Of a stretch of DNA of 64,000 nt, positions 35,124-43,489 are shown in pieces. The stretch is from CAVTLG01 sp963802635 (GTDB taxonomy: Bacteria; Chloroflexota; Ktedonobacteria; Ktedonobacterales; Ktedonobacteraceae), in NCBI GenBank assembly GCA_963802635.1, contig CAWDJJ010000002.1, positions 620,001-684,000 on the forward strand. The letters are read 5' to 3'. The notes below the pieces were generated by a model. It made no database searches. It was not told where the DNA came from and was given only the letters and a program-made list of their open reading frames with translations. The stretch's first letter is position 1, and each line of letters opens with the position of its first letter. A program made the translations under genes and the position numbers.

Positions 35124-35670
35124 CGGCCAACTCCTGCTTTTTAAGAAAGAACCACAATAAGCGTGTTTGTCATTATCTTTATGAATGTACAAGAACAACT
35201 ACTTTTGTTTATATAAACGGGAGTGGTCCCTTTTTTATCGTGTGCAGTGAAGTCATTAGCTATCTAATACAGCAATATATATGCTTATTCCGGAATCTTC
35301 AACCACGGGCTTTTGCCCGTTCTAGCTGGCATAAGTAATCACGTAGGGATCATCCCTTCTATTTCCTTACGTATATGGGTATTACTGATCCGCCTGGCTT
35401 GACTGCGTAGCGGTAGCTGCGCCAGCAGTATTGCCAGGCGGATGCAAGGACCGTCGCTCAGAGGCACTGCTCTTTGCCCCTACGCGCTCTTGCTCGCTAT
35501 TTGATAATAACAGAAGAGTGTGGCTATTTGGGGCTAGAAAGAGGGACAATTAACGCGCATTGCCAGAAGTGATCTGATAGCCGTTGCAGGTTGCACACCC
35601 ATATGCCTAAAAAGGCTGCAGCAGTTCTTCTTCCGATTGGCTGACTACGCAGCATGAAAAGGAAAATCAC
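35124..35670. other. Gene-free interval with a repeat
   Basis: No supported gene. Holds a small hairpin ACGGGC-tttt-GCCCGT (35305-35320) and the palindromic repeat at 35390-35441. Confidence 0.5.
35390..35441 (+). repeat. Small REP-like palindromic element, second copy
   Basis: Perfect ends CCGCCTGGC and GCCAGGCGG. Reverse-complement match to 2008-2058. Confidence 0.65.
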
Positions 35671-35709
35671 CGACTTGCCAGTAGCAGTACAGAAGTGTTA
35701 TACTGCTAT

Positions 35710-35748
35710 TTAACAATCTATTAACATATTGTTAACTTTTATTTAACA
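35710..35748 (+). promoter_or_regulatory. PhoP-type box: four TTAACA repeats at 11-base spacing
   Basis: TTAACA at 35710, TTAACA at 35721, TTAACT at 35732 and TTAACA at 35743, each separated by exactly five bases. This is the arrangement bound by Gram-positive PhoP (TTAACA direct repeats). It lies ahead of a phosphate cotransporter gene, so phosphate-starvation control is likely. A possible -10 (TATGGT, 35766-35771) follows at a suitable distance; the methyltransferase promoters use the same -10. Confidence 0.78.
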
Positions 35749-35891
35749 AAGGAGCATTGGATTTCTATGGTCACAGCGCAGCAGGCATACCTATAGCCTT
35801 CTGGCATCCTCCTCGCTGTAGAGAGTGATTGAAGCCTTTGGGAAAAGTCTGCATGCATAGCTTCTAGCAACCCTGAAAGGTGATACAGCAA

Positions 35892-37544
35892 ATGGTCGAT
35901 ACCATCACCCCAACTACTGTTGTCGGTCTCATTTTCGGTGGAGTGCTGGCTCTGCTCTACGGCATCCGCTTGATCAGTGACACGATGCAACGAGACGCAG
36001 GCACGTGGTTGCGGCGTAGCTTGATGGTGCTCACGCGCTATCCATTGTCGGCTCTGGGTATGGGCATCGGGATGACCATGCTCACACAAAGCTCTGGGGC
36101 TACGTCTTCGCTGCTCGTGGGCCTGGTGAGCGTGCAACTCCTCCCACTGACGATTGCCATCATTACATTGTTAGGTACGAATGTCGGCTCGGCCTTGACA
36201 GTACAGCTCTTGATCTTCCACATTACAGACTTTGCCATTGTCTTTGTTGGATTGGGTGCGGCTATGGCCTTGCTAACCTGGCACACGTCTAAACAAGGTA
36301 TTGGACAGGCTTGTTTTGGCTTTGCACTCGTCATTTTAGGGCTGGCTGCACTCCAGCAGGGTAGTGGTCCGCTTGCCGCAAATCATATCACCGCGCTCGT
36401 ATTTGTCGCCCTGGCTCAATCACCACTAGTGCTGGCGTTGCTCGGCGTCATCCTCTCTATGACCTTCGCTTCCAGCGTGGCAGGCATCAGCCTGGTGATT
36501 GTTATGGCTAGCAATGGAGCCTTACCCCTGGCCGCAGCCGTGGCGATGATCATTGGCTCAAATGTTGGATCGACGATCACGGCCCTGCTCACTGCATTTG
36601 CTAGCAAGTCGCTGGCAGGTCGGCGTCTCGCACTCGTGCACGTTGGCAGCAAGTTGTCCCTGGCCTGCGTGGCGTTACTCGCGCTTAATCCACTGAGCAT
36701 GGCCCTAGCCAGCATTGCGTTACCGGTGGGAATACTAGTTGCGCTCTCACACCTGGCCTTTAATCTCATCCTGGTCATGATCTTTACACCGCTGGCTAAA
36801 CCGCTGGCGGCGCTGATGGAGAAACTACTACCTGAGCAGACAGCAGGGAAGCAGAACGGTCCGCATTATCTGCATCCTGATGCTCTCATGATGCCTGCGG
36901 TCGCTCTGGGACAAGCGATGCGCGAAGTCCTGCATATGACGGATCTGGTTAGCCAGATGTTGGACCTCAGTATGCTCGCATTTCAAGATAATCATAATAC
37001 CGTGCCTGCGCGCATCGCTGAACTCGATGATCAGGTTGATGATCTCAATGCTGCCGTCAAGCTCTATCTGACACAACTTGAGGAGGAGAAGATGAGTGCA
37101 CAGCAGAAGAGCCGCCAGCTCGCACTCCTCTATGCGATTACGGATCTGGAGGCGATGGGCGATCTGCTGGATAAGCAATGTATGCGCCTCGCACGCCGCA
37201 AACAGCGCCAGCAACTGAGTTTTTCGCCAGAAGGCTGGCAGGATCTGATGATGTATCATCACGCGGTCGCAGCAGCGGTTCAACAGGCTTTCGCGGCCCT
37301 CGCAGCGCAAGATCCTCATCTGGCAACGTCTTTCTTCTCGCATAAAAAACAGCTCAACCAGATGAAGCAAACGTTACACCTGCGGCACCTGCGCCGTCTG
37401 CAAAGCGGTGTATTACCCACGCTGGCCTCTAGCGCGATTCACCTCGATCTGCTCACGGTGTTGCGTAGTGTGCTTTCTCACGCGTCAACGCTAGCCCATG
37501 TCGTTCAGGAAGATCTTCTCTGTACAGGAAGACATGGAGGATGA
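35892..37544 (+). CDS. Na/Pi cotransporter with C-terminal PhoU-like domain
   Basis: 550 residues from the ATG after AAAGGTGA; a GTG at 35880 is the alternative. Eight or more membrane helices contain the two inverted QSS-type repeats of the Na/Pi (NptA/SLC34-like) family: TQSSGATSSLLVG and, in the second half, SSVAGISLVIVMASNG with TNVGSALT / SNVGSTIT. The last 200 residues form a helical PhoU-like bundle (ITDLEAMGDLLDKQ). It imports phosphate with sodium. Preceded by a PhoP-type box. Confidence 0.88.
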   Translation: MVDTITPTTVVGLIFGGVLALLYGIRLISDTMQRDAGTWLRRSLMVLTRYPLSALGMGIGMTMLTQSSGATSSLLVGLVSVQLLPLTIAIITLLGTNVGSALTVQLLIFHITDFAIVFVGLGAAMALLTWHTSKQGIGQACFGFALVILGLAALQQGSGPLAANHITALVFVALAQSPLVLALLGVILSMTFASSVAGISLVIVMASNGALPLAAAVAMIIGSNVGSTITALLTAFASKSLAGRRLALVHVGSKLSLACVALLALNPLSMALASIALPVGILVALSHLAFNLILVMIFTPLAKPLAALMEKLLPEQTAGKQNGPHYLHPDALMMPAVALGQAMREVLHMTDLVSQMLDLSMLAFQDNHNTVPARIAELDDQVDDLNAAVKLYLTQLEEEKMSAQQKSRQLALLYAITDLEAMGDLLDKQCMRLARRKQRQQLSFSPEGWQDLMMYHHAVAAAVQQAFAALAAQDPHLATSFFSHKKQLNQMKQTLHLRHLRRLQSGVLPTLASSAIHLDLLTVLRSVLSHASTLAHVVQEDLLCTGRHGG

Positions 37545-37591
37545 TGCACAGTATCTGTCTATCTCCCAGACGCTGGACGCGTAATAGGCAC

Positions 37592-37610
37592 AAAAATGCT
37601 TTGCAAGCAT
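37592..37610 (-). terminator. Intrinsic terminator of the ABC-F gene
   Basis: Minus strand: ATGCTT-gca-AAGCAT followed by TTTT, directly after the ABC-F stop codon. Confidence 0.65.
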
Positions 37611-37618
37611 AGTATGTA

Positions 37619-39226
37619 CTACGCGCGCTCTAGTAATTCATCGTACTTTATATCGTACGGCAGAATACGCCCTTCGGGCATCAACAAGATCATGCTGGGC
37701 TTGAGGTTGCGCACGAATTCGACGTCATGGGTTACGGTGATGATGGTGCCATTGTAGTTGCCCAGCGCCTCGCCGATGATGTTCTTGGAGGTCACATCAA
37801 GGTGGCTGGTTGGTTCGTCCAGCACAAGCAGGTTTGGACCAGCCAGCACCATCTTCGCCATCGCCAGGCGCGTCTTCTCACCACCGCTGAGGGTCTCAAT
37901 CTGCTGAAACACCCGATCTCCACTGAACATGAAGCGTCCTAATACACCGCGTACGCGTTTTGTGTCATCTGGTACGATATCTGTCGCTTCGTTGAGGACC
38001 GTGTTATCATAGTTCAGTCCCTCATTCTCCTGGGCATAATAGCCGATATGCACGCGGTCGCCGAGGGTCACTTTCCCTGCGTTGAGCGTGGTCAGATGAA
38101 GCAAGCTGCGTACTAACGTGGTTTTACCCACGCCGTTGAGTCCGACGACGACCAAGCGTTGCCCGCGCTCGATCTCGAAGCTGATGTTGCGGAAGATCTC
38201 GCGGCTGCCATAGCTCTTGCTCAGATGCTCGGCTTTGATTACCAGTTGTCCGCTCTGCTGGCGTAGCGGGAAGTCGATCTTCATGCGGCGACTGCTCTGG
38301 GGCAGTTGTGGCTTGCTGGTTTCCAGCGTCGAAATGCGCTTGTCAACTGCGATACGCTGCTTGACACGTGTGGCACCAAAGCCGCGCAGCTTCTCCGAGG
38401 TTTTGCGCAGGCGTGCCACTTCGCGCTCCTGCTGCTTCTTTGTGCGTTCCAGCAGCGCCTCGGCATCCCCTACCGCCGTGAGATAGTTCGAGTAGGTGCC
38501 ACGGTACTCTTCAAGCTTGTGCGTGAACTCATTGAGGCGCAGAACCTTGTTGATACTGCGGTCGATCAGGTCCAGGTCGTGCGAGATGATTAAGAGCGCA
38601 CCCCGGTAGCTTTCCAGGAACTCCATCAGCCAGAGCGTGGCCTCGACGTCCAGGAAGTTCGTCGGCTCGTTCAGCAGCAGTAGATCGGGCGACTGAAAGA
38701 GCAAACGCACGAGTGCCAGTTTGGTCTTCTGTCCACCACTGAGCGTGCTGACCGCGCGCTCCAGATCGATACCGCCGATATTGAGTCCAGCGATCAGTTG
38801 CTCACTACGCGCGTCGGCATCGTAGTAGCCAAGCGTCTCCAATGTCGTCTGCGCCTGCTCAAAGTGCTCTAGCAGCATGGGCAGATTGCCGTTAGAGGCG
38901 TCCGCGATCCTTAACGAGAGATGCTCATACTTGCGAATAGCGTTATCGAGTCCAGTGGCGCTGAAGATGAAGTCGCGCACCGTGCCGTCTGCGCCCTCGG
39001 GCGTTTCATGCGCGATATCCTGCGAAAGATAGCCATATGTGCGTGGCAACATCACGGTTCCACTATCGGCCTCTTGCAGGCGAGCGATGATCTTTAAGAG
39101 TGAGCTTTTGCCCGCACCGTTGACACCGATCAGCCCGGCTTTTTCTCCGGCGGCCACGGTGAATGAGATATCATCTAATATCAGTCGTGCACCATATGCA
39201 AGCTTCAGATGATTGACCTGTAACAT
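37619..39226 (-). CDS. ABC-F family ATPase (ribosome-associated type)
   Basis: 535 residues from MLQVNHLKLAYG; the frame stays open for another 477 bases upstream but the extra part looks non-coding. Two soluble ABC domains: GVNGAGKSSLLK and LSGGQKTKLAL in the first, GLNGVGKTTLVR and LSGGEKTRLAMAKMV in the second. A charged linker (LLERTKKQQEREVARLRK) lies between. No membrane segments. ABC-F proteins act on ribosomes, in translation or antibiotic protection. The first Walker B reads LLLLNEPTNFLD, with Asn for the usual Asp. Confidence 0.9.
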   Translation of the reverse strand: MLQVNHLKLAYGARLILDDISFTVAAGEKAGLIGVNGAGKSSLLKIIARLQEADSGTVMLPRTYGYLSQDIAHETPEGADGTVRDFIFSATGLDNAIRKYEHLSLRIADASNGNLPMLLEHFEQAQTTLETLGYYDADARSEQLIAGLNIGGIDLERAVSTLSGGQKTKLALVRLLFQSPDLLLLNEPTNFLDVEATLWLMEFLESYRGALLIISHDLDLIDRSINKVLRLNEFTHKLEEYRGTYSNYLTAVGDAEALLERTKKQQEREVARLRKTSEKLRGFGATRVKQRIAVDKRISTLETSKPQLPQSSRRMKIDFPLRQQSGQLVIKAEHLSKSYGSREIFRNISFEIERGQRLVVVGLNGVGKTTLVRSLLHLTTLNAGKVTLGDRVHIGYYAQENEGLNYDNTVLNEATDIVPDDTKRVRGVLGRFMFSGDRVFQQIETLSGGEKTRLAMAKMVLAGPNLLVLDEPTSHLDVTSKNIIGEALGNYNGTIITVTHDVEFVRNLKPSMILLMPEGRILPYDIKYDELLERA

Positions 39227-39834
39227 TGTATGTATGTTCCTCTTCTCTATGCTTCCCGATGCAAAATCACTTGACCTGTTCGGCACTGCTCTGATACAAT
39301 TGCCTGCGTCAAGGCATGTGGGAGGCAGCGCCAGACATTTCCTTTTCTTTTGATCCGTTTGAGGATACTGCAACTGAATAGGACAGATTGGACCGGACAC
39401 CTCCTGCATCCACCTGTCCTGACACACAAAAGCCTGAGCGCGAGTAGTAGGCATAGACTCTCGTGCATGGATGTGGCAGGAAGCAAGTAGGTAGAAGCCA
39501 CGATGCCGCTGGCAAACCAGCAATGAGAGAATGTTGCCCAGCGACACACGCCATCGAAAGAGAATCAGGGGAGGAATAAGGCCGAGAAGATGCAAAAACA
39601 ACAGTGGATAAAACCGCTCACCTCGCCGATGAAAGCGTGAGCGTGCATCATGAAAGCGCCATATCCAGCCGCATAAGCCCAGGCGTAGTCGCTCATACGG
39701 CAATAGAGACTGTTAGCAATTGTGCCCTTTTCATTTCTCTTCCCAAATTTAAGTAAAAGACAGTATCTGTGCAAAAGAGTAGCACCATCAGCCAGCGTTG
39801 TCAAGCAAATGTGCTGTACTACATAAAAGCCCAC
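39227..39834. other. Intergenic region between ABC-F and terminase-like genes
   Basis: The ABC-F frame runs open through part of it without similarity to the family. No other gene is supported. It contains a 21-base sequence (39352-39372) repeated at 56741-56761. Confidence 0.5.
39352..39372 (+). repeat. 21-base repeat, first copy
   Basis: Identical over 21 bases (GATCCGTTTGAGGAT plus six more) to 56741-56761. Preceded in both places by a CAGA and pyrimidine-rich tract. Confidence 0.6.
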
Positions 39835-39863
39835 TTGAATTTCTACGCAATCCCTGCTACAAT
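39835..39863 (+). promoter_or_regulatory. Promoter of the terminase-like gene
   Basis: TTGAAT, 17 bases, TACAAT, 58 bases ahead of the ATG. Confidence 0.6.
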
Positions 39864-39921
39864 TAAAGAGAAATAGAGTATTCTTTCCACGTGTCTCCAC
39901 TGCGCAAAGAGAGCCTCACTT

Positions 39922-41394
39922 ATGCATCACAATCCCTCTCCCATCTCTCGTTTCGCTCAGTATCTGCTGGGAAAACCTCTTTATCCCTATCAACTGGAAA
40001 TCGCCGAAGCCATCCTGGACGCTATCGATGCCCGACGCGGACGTATTTTTACTGTGATGATGGCGCGTCAGGCTGGCAAGAATCAGCTTTCCGCCATCCT
40101 GGAGGCGTATCTGCTTGCCAGCCGAGCAGCGGGAACAATTGTGAAGGCCGCCCCAACCTTTGATCCCCAGATCATGCATAGTCGCCTGCGTCTGCTAGCG
40201 ATGCTTGATAATCCTGTACAGCGGGATCTGGTCTGGCAGAGTCAGGGACACATCGTCGGAGTTGCGCCATTAGCACATCCAGAGGCGCGTCGTAATCATG
40301 CCGGTCCACGCGTTCTGTTCCTATCAGCCGCACCCGAGAGCAATGTCGTTGGAGCTACCGCCGACCTCTTATTGGAGGTTGACGAGGCTCAGGACGTGGC
40401 ACGTGACAAGTTTGATCGTGATTTTCGTCCCATGGCTTCAACGACAAATGCGACGACGGTTTTGTATGGCACAGCCTGGTCCGATACCACCTTATTAGCC
40501 CAGCAGCGAGCTTGCAATCTGGCGTTTGAGCAGGAAACAGGCGAGCGTTTGCATTTCGAATATGACTGGCATATCCTGGCTGAACAGAATCCGGCCTACC
40601 GCACATATGTTGAGCAAGAGATTGCGCGCCTCGGTGAAAATCATATTGCCATCCAAACCCAGTATTTTCTGCGTCCGCTCAGTGGCGCTAACTACTTCCT
40701 CACAGCATTACAGCGTATGCTCTTACAGGGCATACATAGTTGGGAAGACGAACCCAGAGACGATGATTGCTATATCGCAGGCATGGATGTAGCGGGCGAT
40801 CAACGTCTCTCCTCTGCTGGGGCAGGAACGCCTTCTGCTCGGCGGGACAGCACAGTTATCACTATCGGACGGGTGCGCTACAATACACTCAATCTGCCAC
40901 TGATTGAAGTTGTACACCAAATCTGCTGGACGGGCCTGCCTTATCTGGAACAATATGCGGCAACCGTTGCTCTGGTGGAGCATTGGGGAATTCGCGCCCT
41001 GGTCATCGACGCCACCGGACAGGGGGCAGGTCTTGCCTCCTTGCTCATCGACCGACTGGGGACGGATCGTATCATCCCTTTCACCTTCTCGCGTCCCAGT
41101 AAATCGCAACTTGCTTACCAGCTCCAGGCCCTTATCAGCAGTGGACGCCTCAAACTTTACTCCTCGGCAGCTCCAGCACATATCGTACAGGAATGCTGGC
41201 AACAGTTGCAGCAAGCACGTTATCGTCTACCTGCGCCGAACACGCTCGATATCTTCGTGGACCCCGCCGAGGGACACGATGACTTCCTCATCAGCCTTGC
41301 ACTGCTCGCTCACGCCTTGAATACCTTCACATCGCCTGCCTGCTCAGCACTTATTCCCGCCACGCGCATCTATCCTGGTGAGAGCCGCTTTTGA
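39922..41394 (+). CDS. Terminase-large-subunit-like ATPase/nuclease
   Basis: 490 residues. It has the layout of phage large terminases: an N-terminal DEAD-like ATPase with VMMARQAGKNQ (about 45-55) as P-loop, where Asn replaces the usual Ser/Thr, and LLLEVDEAQDV near 150 as Walker B. The C-terminal RNase-H-like nuclease has YIAGMDVAGD near 285, VIDATGQG and a late Asp (EGHDDF). No portal, capsid or small terminase gene is adjacent, so it is either a prophage relic or a domesticated enzyme. It has its own promoter. Confidence 0.78.
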   Translation: MHHNPSPISRFAQYLLGKPLYPYQLEIAEAILDAIDARRGRIFTVMMARQAGKNQLSAILEAYLLASRAAGTIVKAAPTFDPQIMHSRLRLLAMLDNPVQRDLVWQSQGHIVGVAPLAHPEARRNHAGPRVLFLSAAPESNVVGATADLLLEVDEAQDVARDKFDRDFRPMASTTNATTVLYGTAWSDTTLLAQQRACNLAFEQETGERLHFEYDWHILAEQNPAYRTYVEQEIARLGENHIAIQTQYFLRPLSGANYFLTALQRMLLQGIHSWEDEPRDDDCYIAGMDVAGDQRLSSAGAGTPSARRDSTVITIGRVRYNTLNLPLIEVVHQICWTGLPYLEQYAATVALVEHWGIRALVIDATGQGAGLASLLIDRLGTDRIIPFTFSRPSKSQLAYQLQALISSGRLKLYSSAAPAHIVQECWQQLQQARYRLPAPNTLDIFVDPAEGHDDFLISLALLAHALNTFTSPACSALIPATRIYPGESRF

Positions 41395-41520
41395 CATGGT
41401 GAAAATTCGATCTCGACTCTTGCCGTGCAACGTGGTACAATGCCTTCTATTGATAGCTGCCCATTGGGACGATAGAGCAATGACTTTCCAATAAAGATAA
41501 AAGGAGCGCTTGTTTTTATG

Positions 41521-41742
41521 CCACGAGGACGCAAGGGGCCTCCACCAGAGAGTGTTGACAGTATCCTGCTTACGATGAGCCACCAGGAAGAGTTGAATGC
41601 TGAAACGCTCTCTCGATATATGAATCGCCTGGACAACGAGTGGGCCGAGGGGGCACGTGAGAAGGTCCTGCTGCTACTGCGCAGTAATGACGCGGTAGCT
41701 CAGACTGCGGCATTGCGTATTCTCGTTCGAGCTGGCGACTGA
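41521..41742 (+). CDS. HEAT-like repeat protein, N-terminal part (frameshifted)
   Basis: ATG behind AAAAGGAGCGC. 73 residues (MPRGRKGPPPESVDSILLTM, then two helical repeats) ending early at RILVRAGD. The protein continues in the +1 frame. Skipping the C at 41728 (GTT-CGA to GTT-GAG) joins ILV to ELATEFDLED without a gap. Confidence 0.7.
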   Translation, partial: PRGRKGPPPESVDSILLTMSHQEELNAETLSRYMNRLDNEWAEGAREKVLLLLRSNDAVAQTAALRILVRAGD

Positions 41743-43183
41743 GTTTGATCTCGAAGATCTCGAAGATTTCGTTGCCGATCCTACGATCAACGATCTGGTA
41801 AAGCTCTCTCTCGCCCCGATCCTCAAATCGCTCGGTTCTGACATGGCCGATGATGGCATTGTTGAGTATCTCAACGATCCAGCCGGAGCTGTACGGCAAA
41901 TGCAAATGCGCTTGCTTGAGCTAGTAGGACAAAATGAAATGGGTGTGGAGACTATTCTGGAGGATGTCGTTGCCATGCCTCTTGAGCGCCGTTCCGCCTT
42001 TATTAACTGGTTAGGCAGTAGTAATGATCCACGTGCAGCCAGTCTGCTGATCCCCCTTCTGGAACATCAATCCGGTAAAATTCTCATTGCCATCATCGAG
42101 GCGCTCGAACAACTGGGACCGATTGTCGTTCATCAAACGGTCCCAGCCTTGAATCGTATCATCGCAACCACATCCAACCGCCAGATTAAACAATTCGCAC
42201 GCGCGGCACAGGGTCGCCTGACGATGCAATCGATGCTGAGCGCAGAGGATAGTGCTCTGATGGAGGCGCGCTATCAGCAATTGCCAGTGAACGAGGCCCG
42301 CGTCAGCTCCATCGATGGTAGCGGCACACAACTCATTATGCTCTCCTGGCAGCGTCCAGACGGCCTTGTTAAAGGGATCAACGTCCTCTACATGGACCAG
42401 AAGGGTATTAAGGACTGCTACGGCATCGATGAAATGGACATGGAGCAATGGAAATCCCTGGTAAAAGACCTGGAAGAGCAGGGCTTCAACAGCTTTACAG
42501 TGCCTTTTTCCTATGGACGCGCGCTCGTCCGGGAAGCCCGTCTGCTCAATAAGCGCTCACGTTACCGCTTGCCTGTTGCTTACACTATCTGGCGACCTCT
42601 GACAGAGAGCGGTATTCCTCTCAAGAAGCAGACCAACGCACCAACGATGCTAGAGCCATTGCCATTGGAGCCTGCAACCCTGGCATTAGCTCAGCGAGGT
42701 GATGAGCTTTACCAGATGAAGGACTTTGTATCCTGGCTGTACGAGCCGATGGAACGCATTGAGCCTTACATCACACGCTACTGGGCCACGCAAGATGTTT
42801 TCGATGCTCCTACCCAGGGAAAGCATACACGTAAGAGGAAACTAAAAGCGCAGGAGCAGCGCGCCTTTTTAGAGCAATTGATCGAGGAGGCAATGGCTGA
42901 TTTGATCGATGATCAGTGGCGTCGTCGCTATGAAACACGTTTGCGTCGGCAGGCGATGCTCTTGCAGCACGCGGACCGCATGGAAGATGTCGCTCTGTTG
43001 CGAGCAGTTGCCGCAGTCCTGCACCCAGACTCACCCGTTCCCATAGCACAGCAGCCTTTTCCACGCACCCTCATCAGCCTTTCTATCGAGCAGGGTCCTT
43101 TACGTCTGATGGTCGAATCGCTACGCCAGGGTCATTTTGAAAACATCCCGTTGGATATCTTTGGTCAAGGTCCAAATGCATAG
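41729..43183 (+). CDS. HEAT-like repeat protein, main part in +1 frame
   Basis: About 484 residues from ELATEFDLEDLEDF to QGPNA. Residues up to about 140 form HEAT-type helical repeats (AVRQMQMRLLELVGQNEMG, ASLLIPLLEHQSGKILIAIIEALEQLGP). The rest is mixed alpha/beta without a family that I recognise, including an acidic YGIDEMDMEQWK segment. The ATG at 41843 would drop about 38 residues and has no good ribosome site. Likely a scaffold protein, 126 bases after the terminase-like gene. Confidence 0.68.
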   Translation, partial: ELATEFDLEDLEDFVADPTINDLVKLSLAPILKSLGSDMADDGIVEYLNDPAGAVRQMQMRLLELVGQNEMGVETILEDVVAMPLERRSAFINWLGSSNDPRAASLLIPLLEHQSGKILIAIIEALEQLGPIVVHQTVPALNRIIATTSNRQIKQFARAAQGRLTMQSMLSAEDSALMEARYQQLPVNEARVSSIDGSGTQLIMLSWQRPDGLVKGINVLYMDQKGIKDCYGIDEMDMEQWKSLVKDLEEQGFNSFTVPFSYGRALVREARLLNKRSRYRLPVAYTIWRPLTESGIPLKKQTNAPTMLEPLPLEPATLALAQRGDELYQMKDFVSWLYEPMERIEPYITRYWATQDVFDAPTQGKHTRKRKLKAQEQRAFLEQLIEEAMADLIDDQWRRRYETRLRRQAMLLQHADRMEDVALLRAVAAVLHPDSPVPIAQQPFPRTLISLSIEQGPLRLMVESLRQGHFENIPLDIFGQGPNA

Positions 43184-43227
43184 CAATAGCTCTAGCGCTC
43201 TCACCAGGGGTGTGTCCATCTCCAAAT

Positions 43228-43268
43228 AGAACGTGCATTCCGTCTTTATAGGGCAGAATGCACGTTCT
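43228..43268. terminator. Hairpin between convergent HEAT and FAD-oxidase genes
   Basis: AGAACGTGCATTC pairs perfectly with GAATGCACGTTCT around a 15-base loop. Placed to stop transcription from both sides, though without a U-tract. Confidence 0.6.
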
Positions 43269-43308
43269 CTATGCCTTATTCTGCATTTTGCGCGCAAACG
43301 CCTATTTA

Positions 43309-43372
43309 AGGCTGTCAGAAACGGCGGCGATATCATTGTCTCACGCTTTTTGCGAGCCTTCTTCGGCTCTTC
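43309..43372. repeat. Partial copy of the interspersed repeat
   Basis: Shares GGCTGTCAGAAACG and the AGCCTTC-TTCGGCTC hairpin with the copies at 2.1 and 9.2 kb; the outer inverted ends are missing. Confidence 0.45.
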
Positions 43373-43489
43373 TTGCGCTCAAACTACACTATCCGCCGGT
43401 ACGGAGAGGTATATTTCAAGACCAAAAAAATGAAGATCTATGCGTTATTAGAAGAGAGAAAAGATGAATGTGAAATGGAAATTTCAGAG

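Noticed and set aside
35305..35320. Hairpin ACGGGC-tttt-GCCCGT as terminator
   Set aside because: No gene ends next to it and no T-tract follows.
39227..39703. N-terminal extension of the ABC-F frame
   Set aside because: The extra codons show no family similarity and no ribosome site; ABC-F proteins begin directly at the MLQVNHL-type strand.
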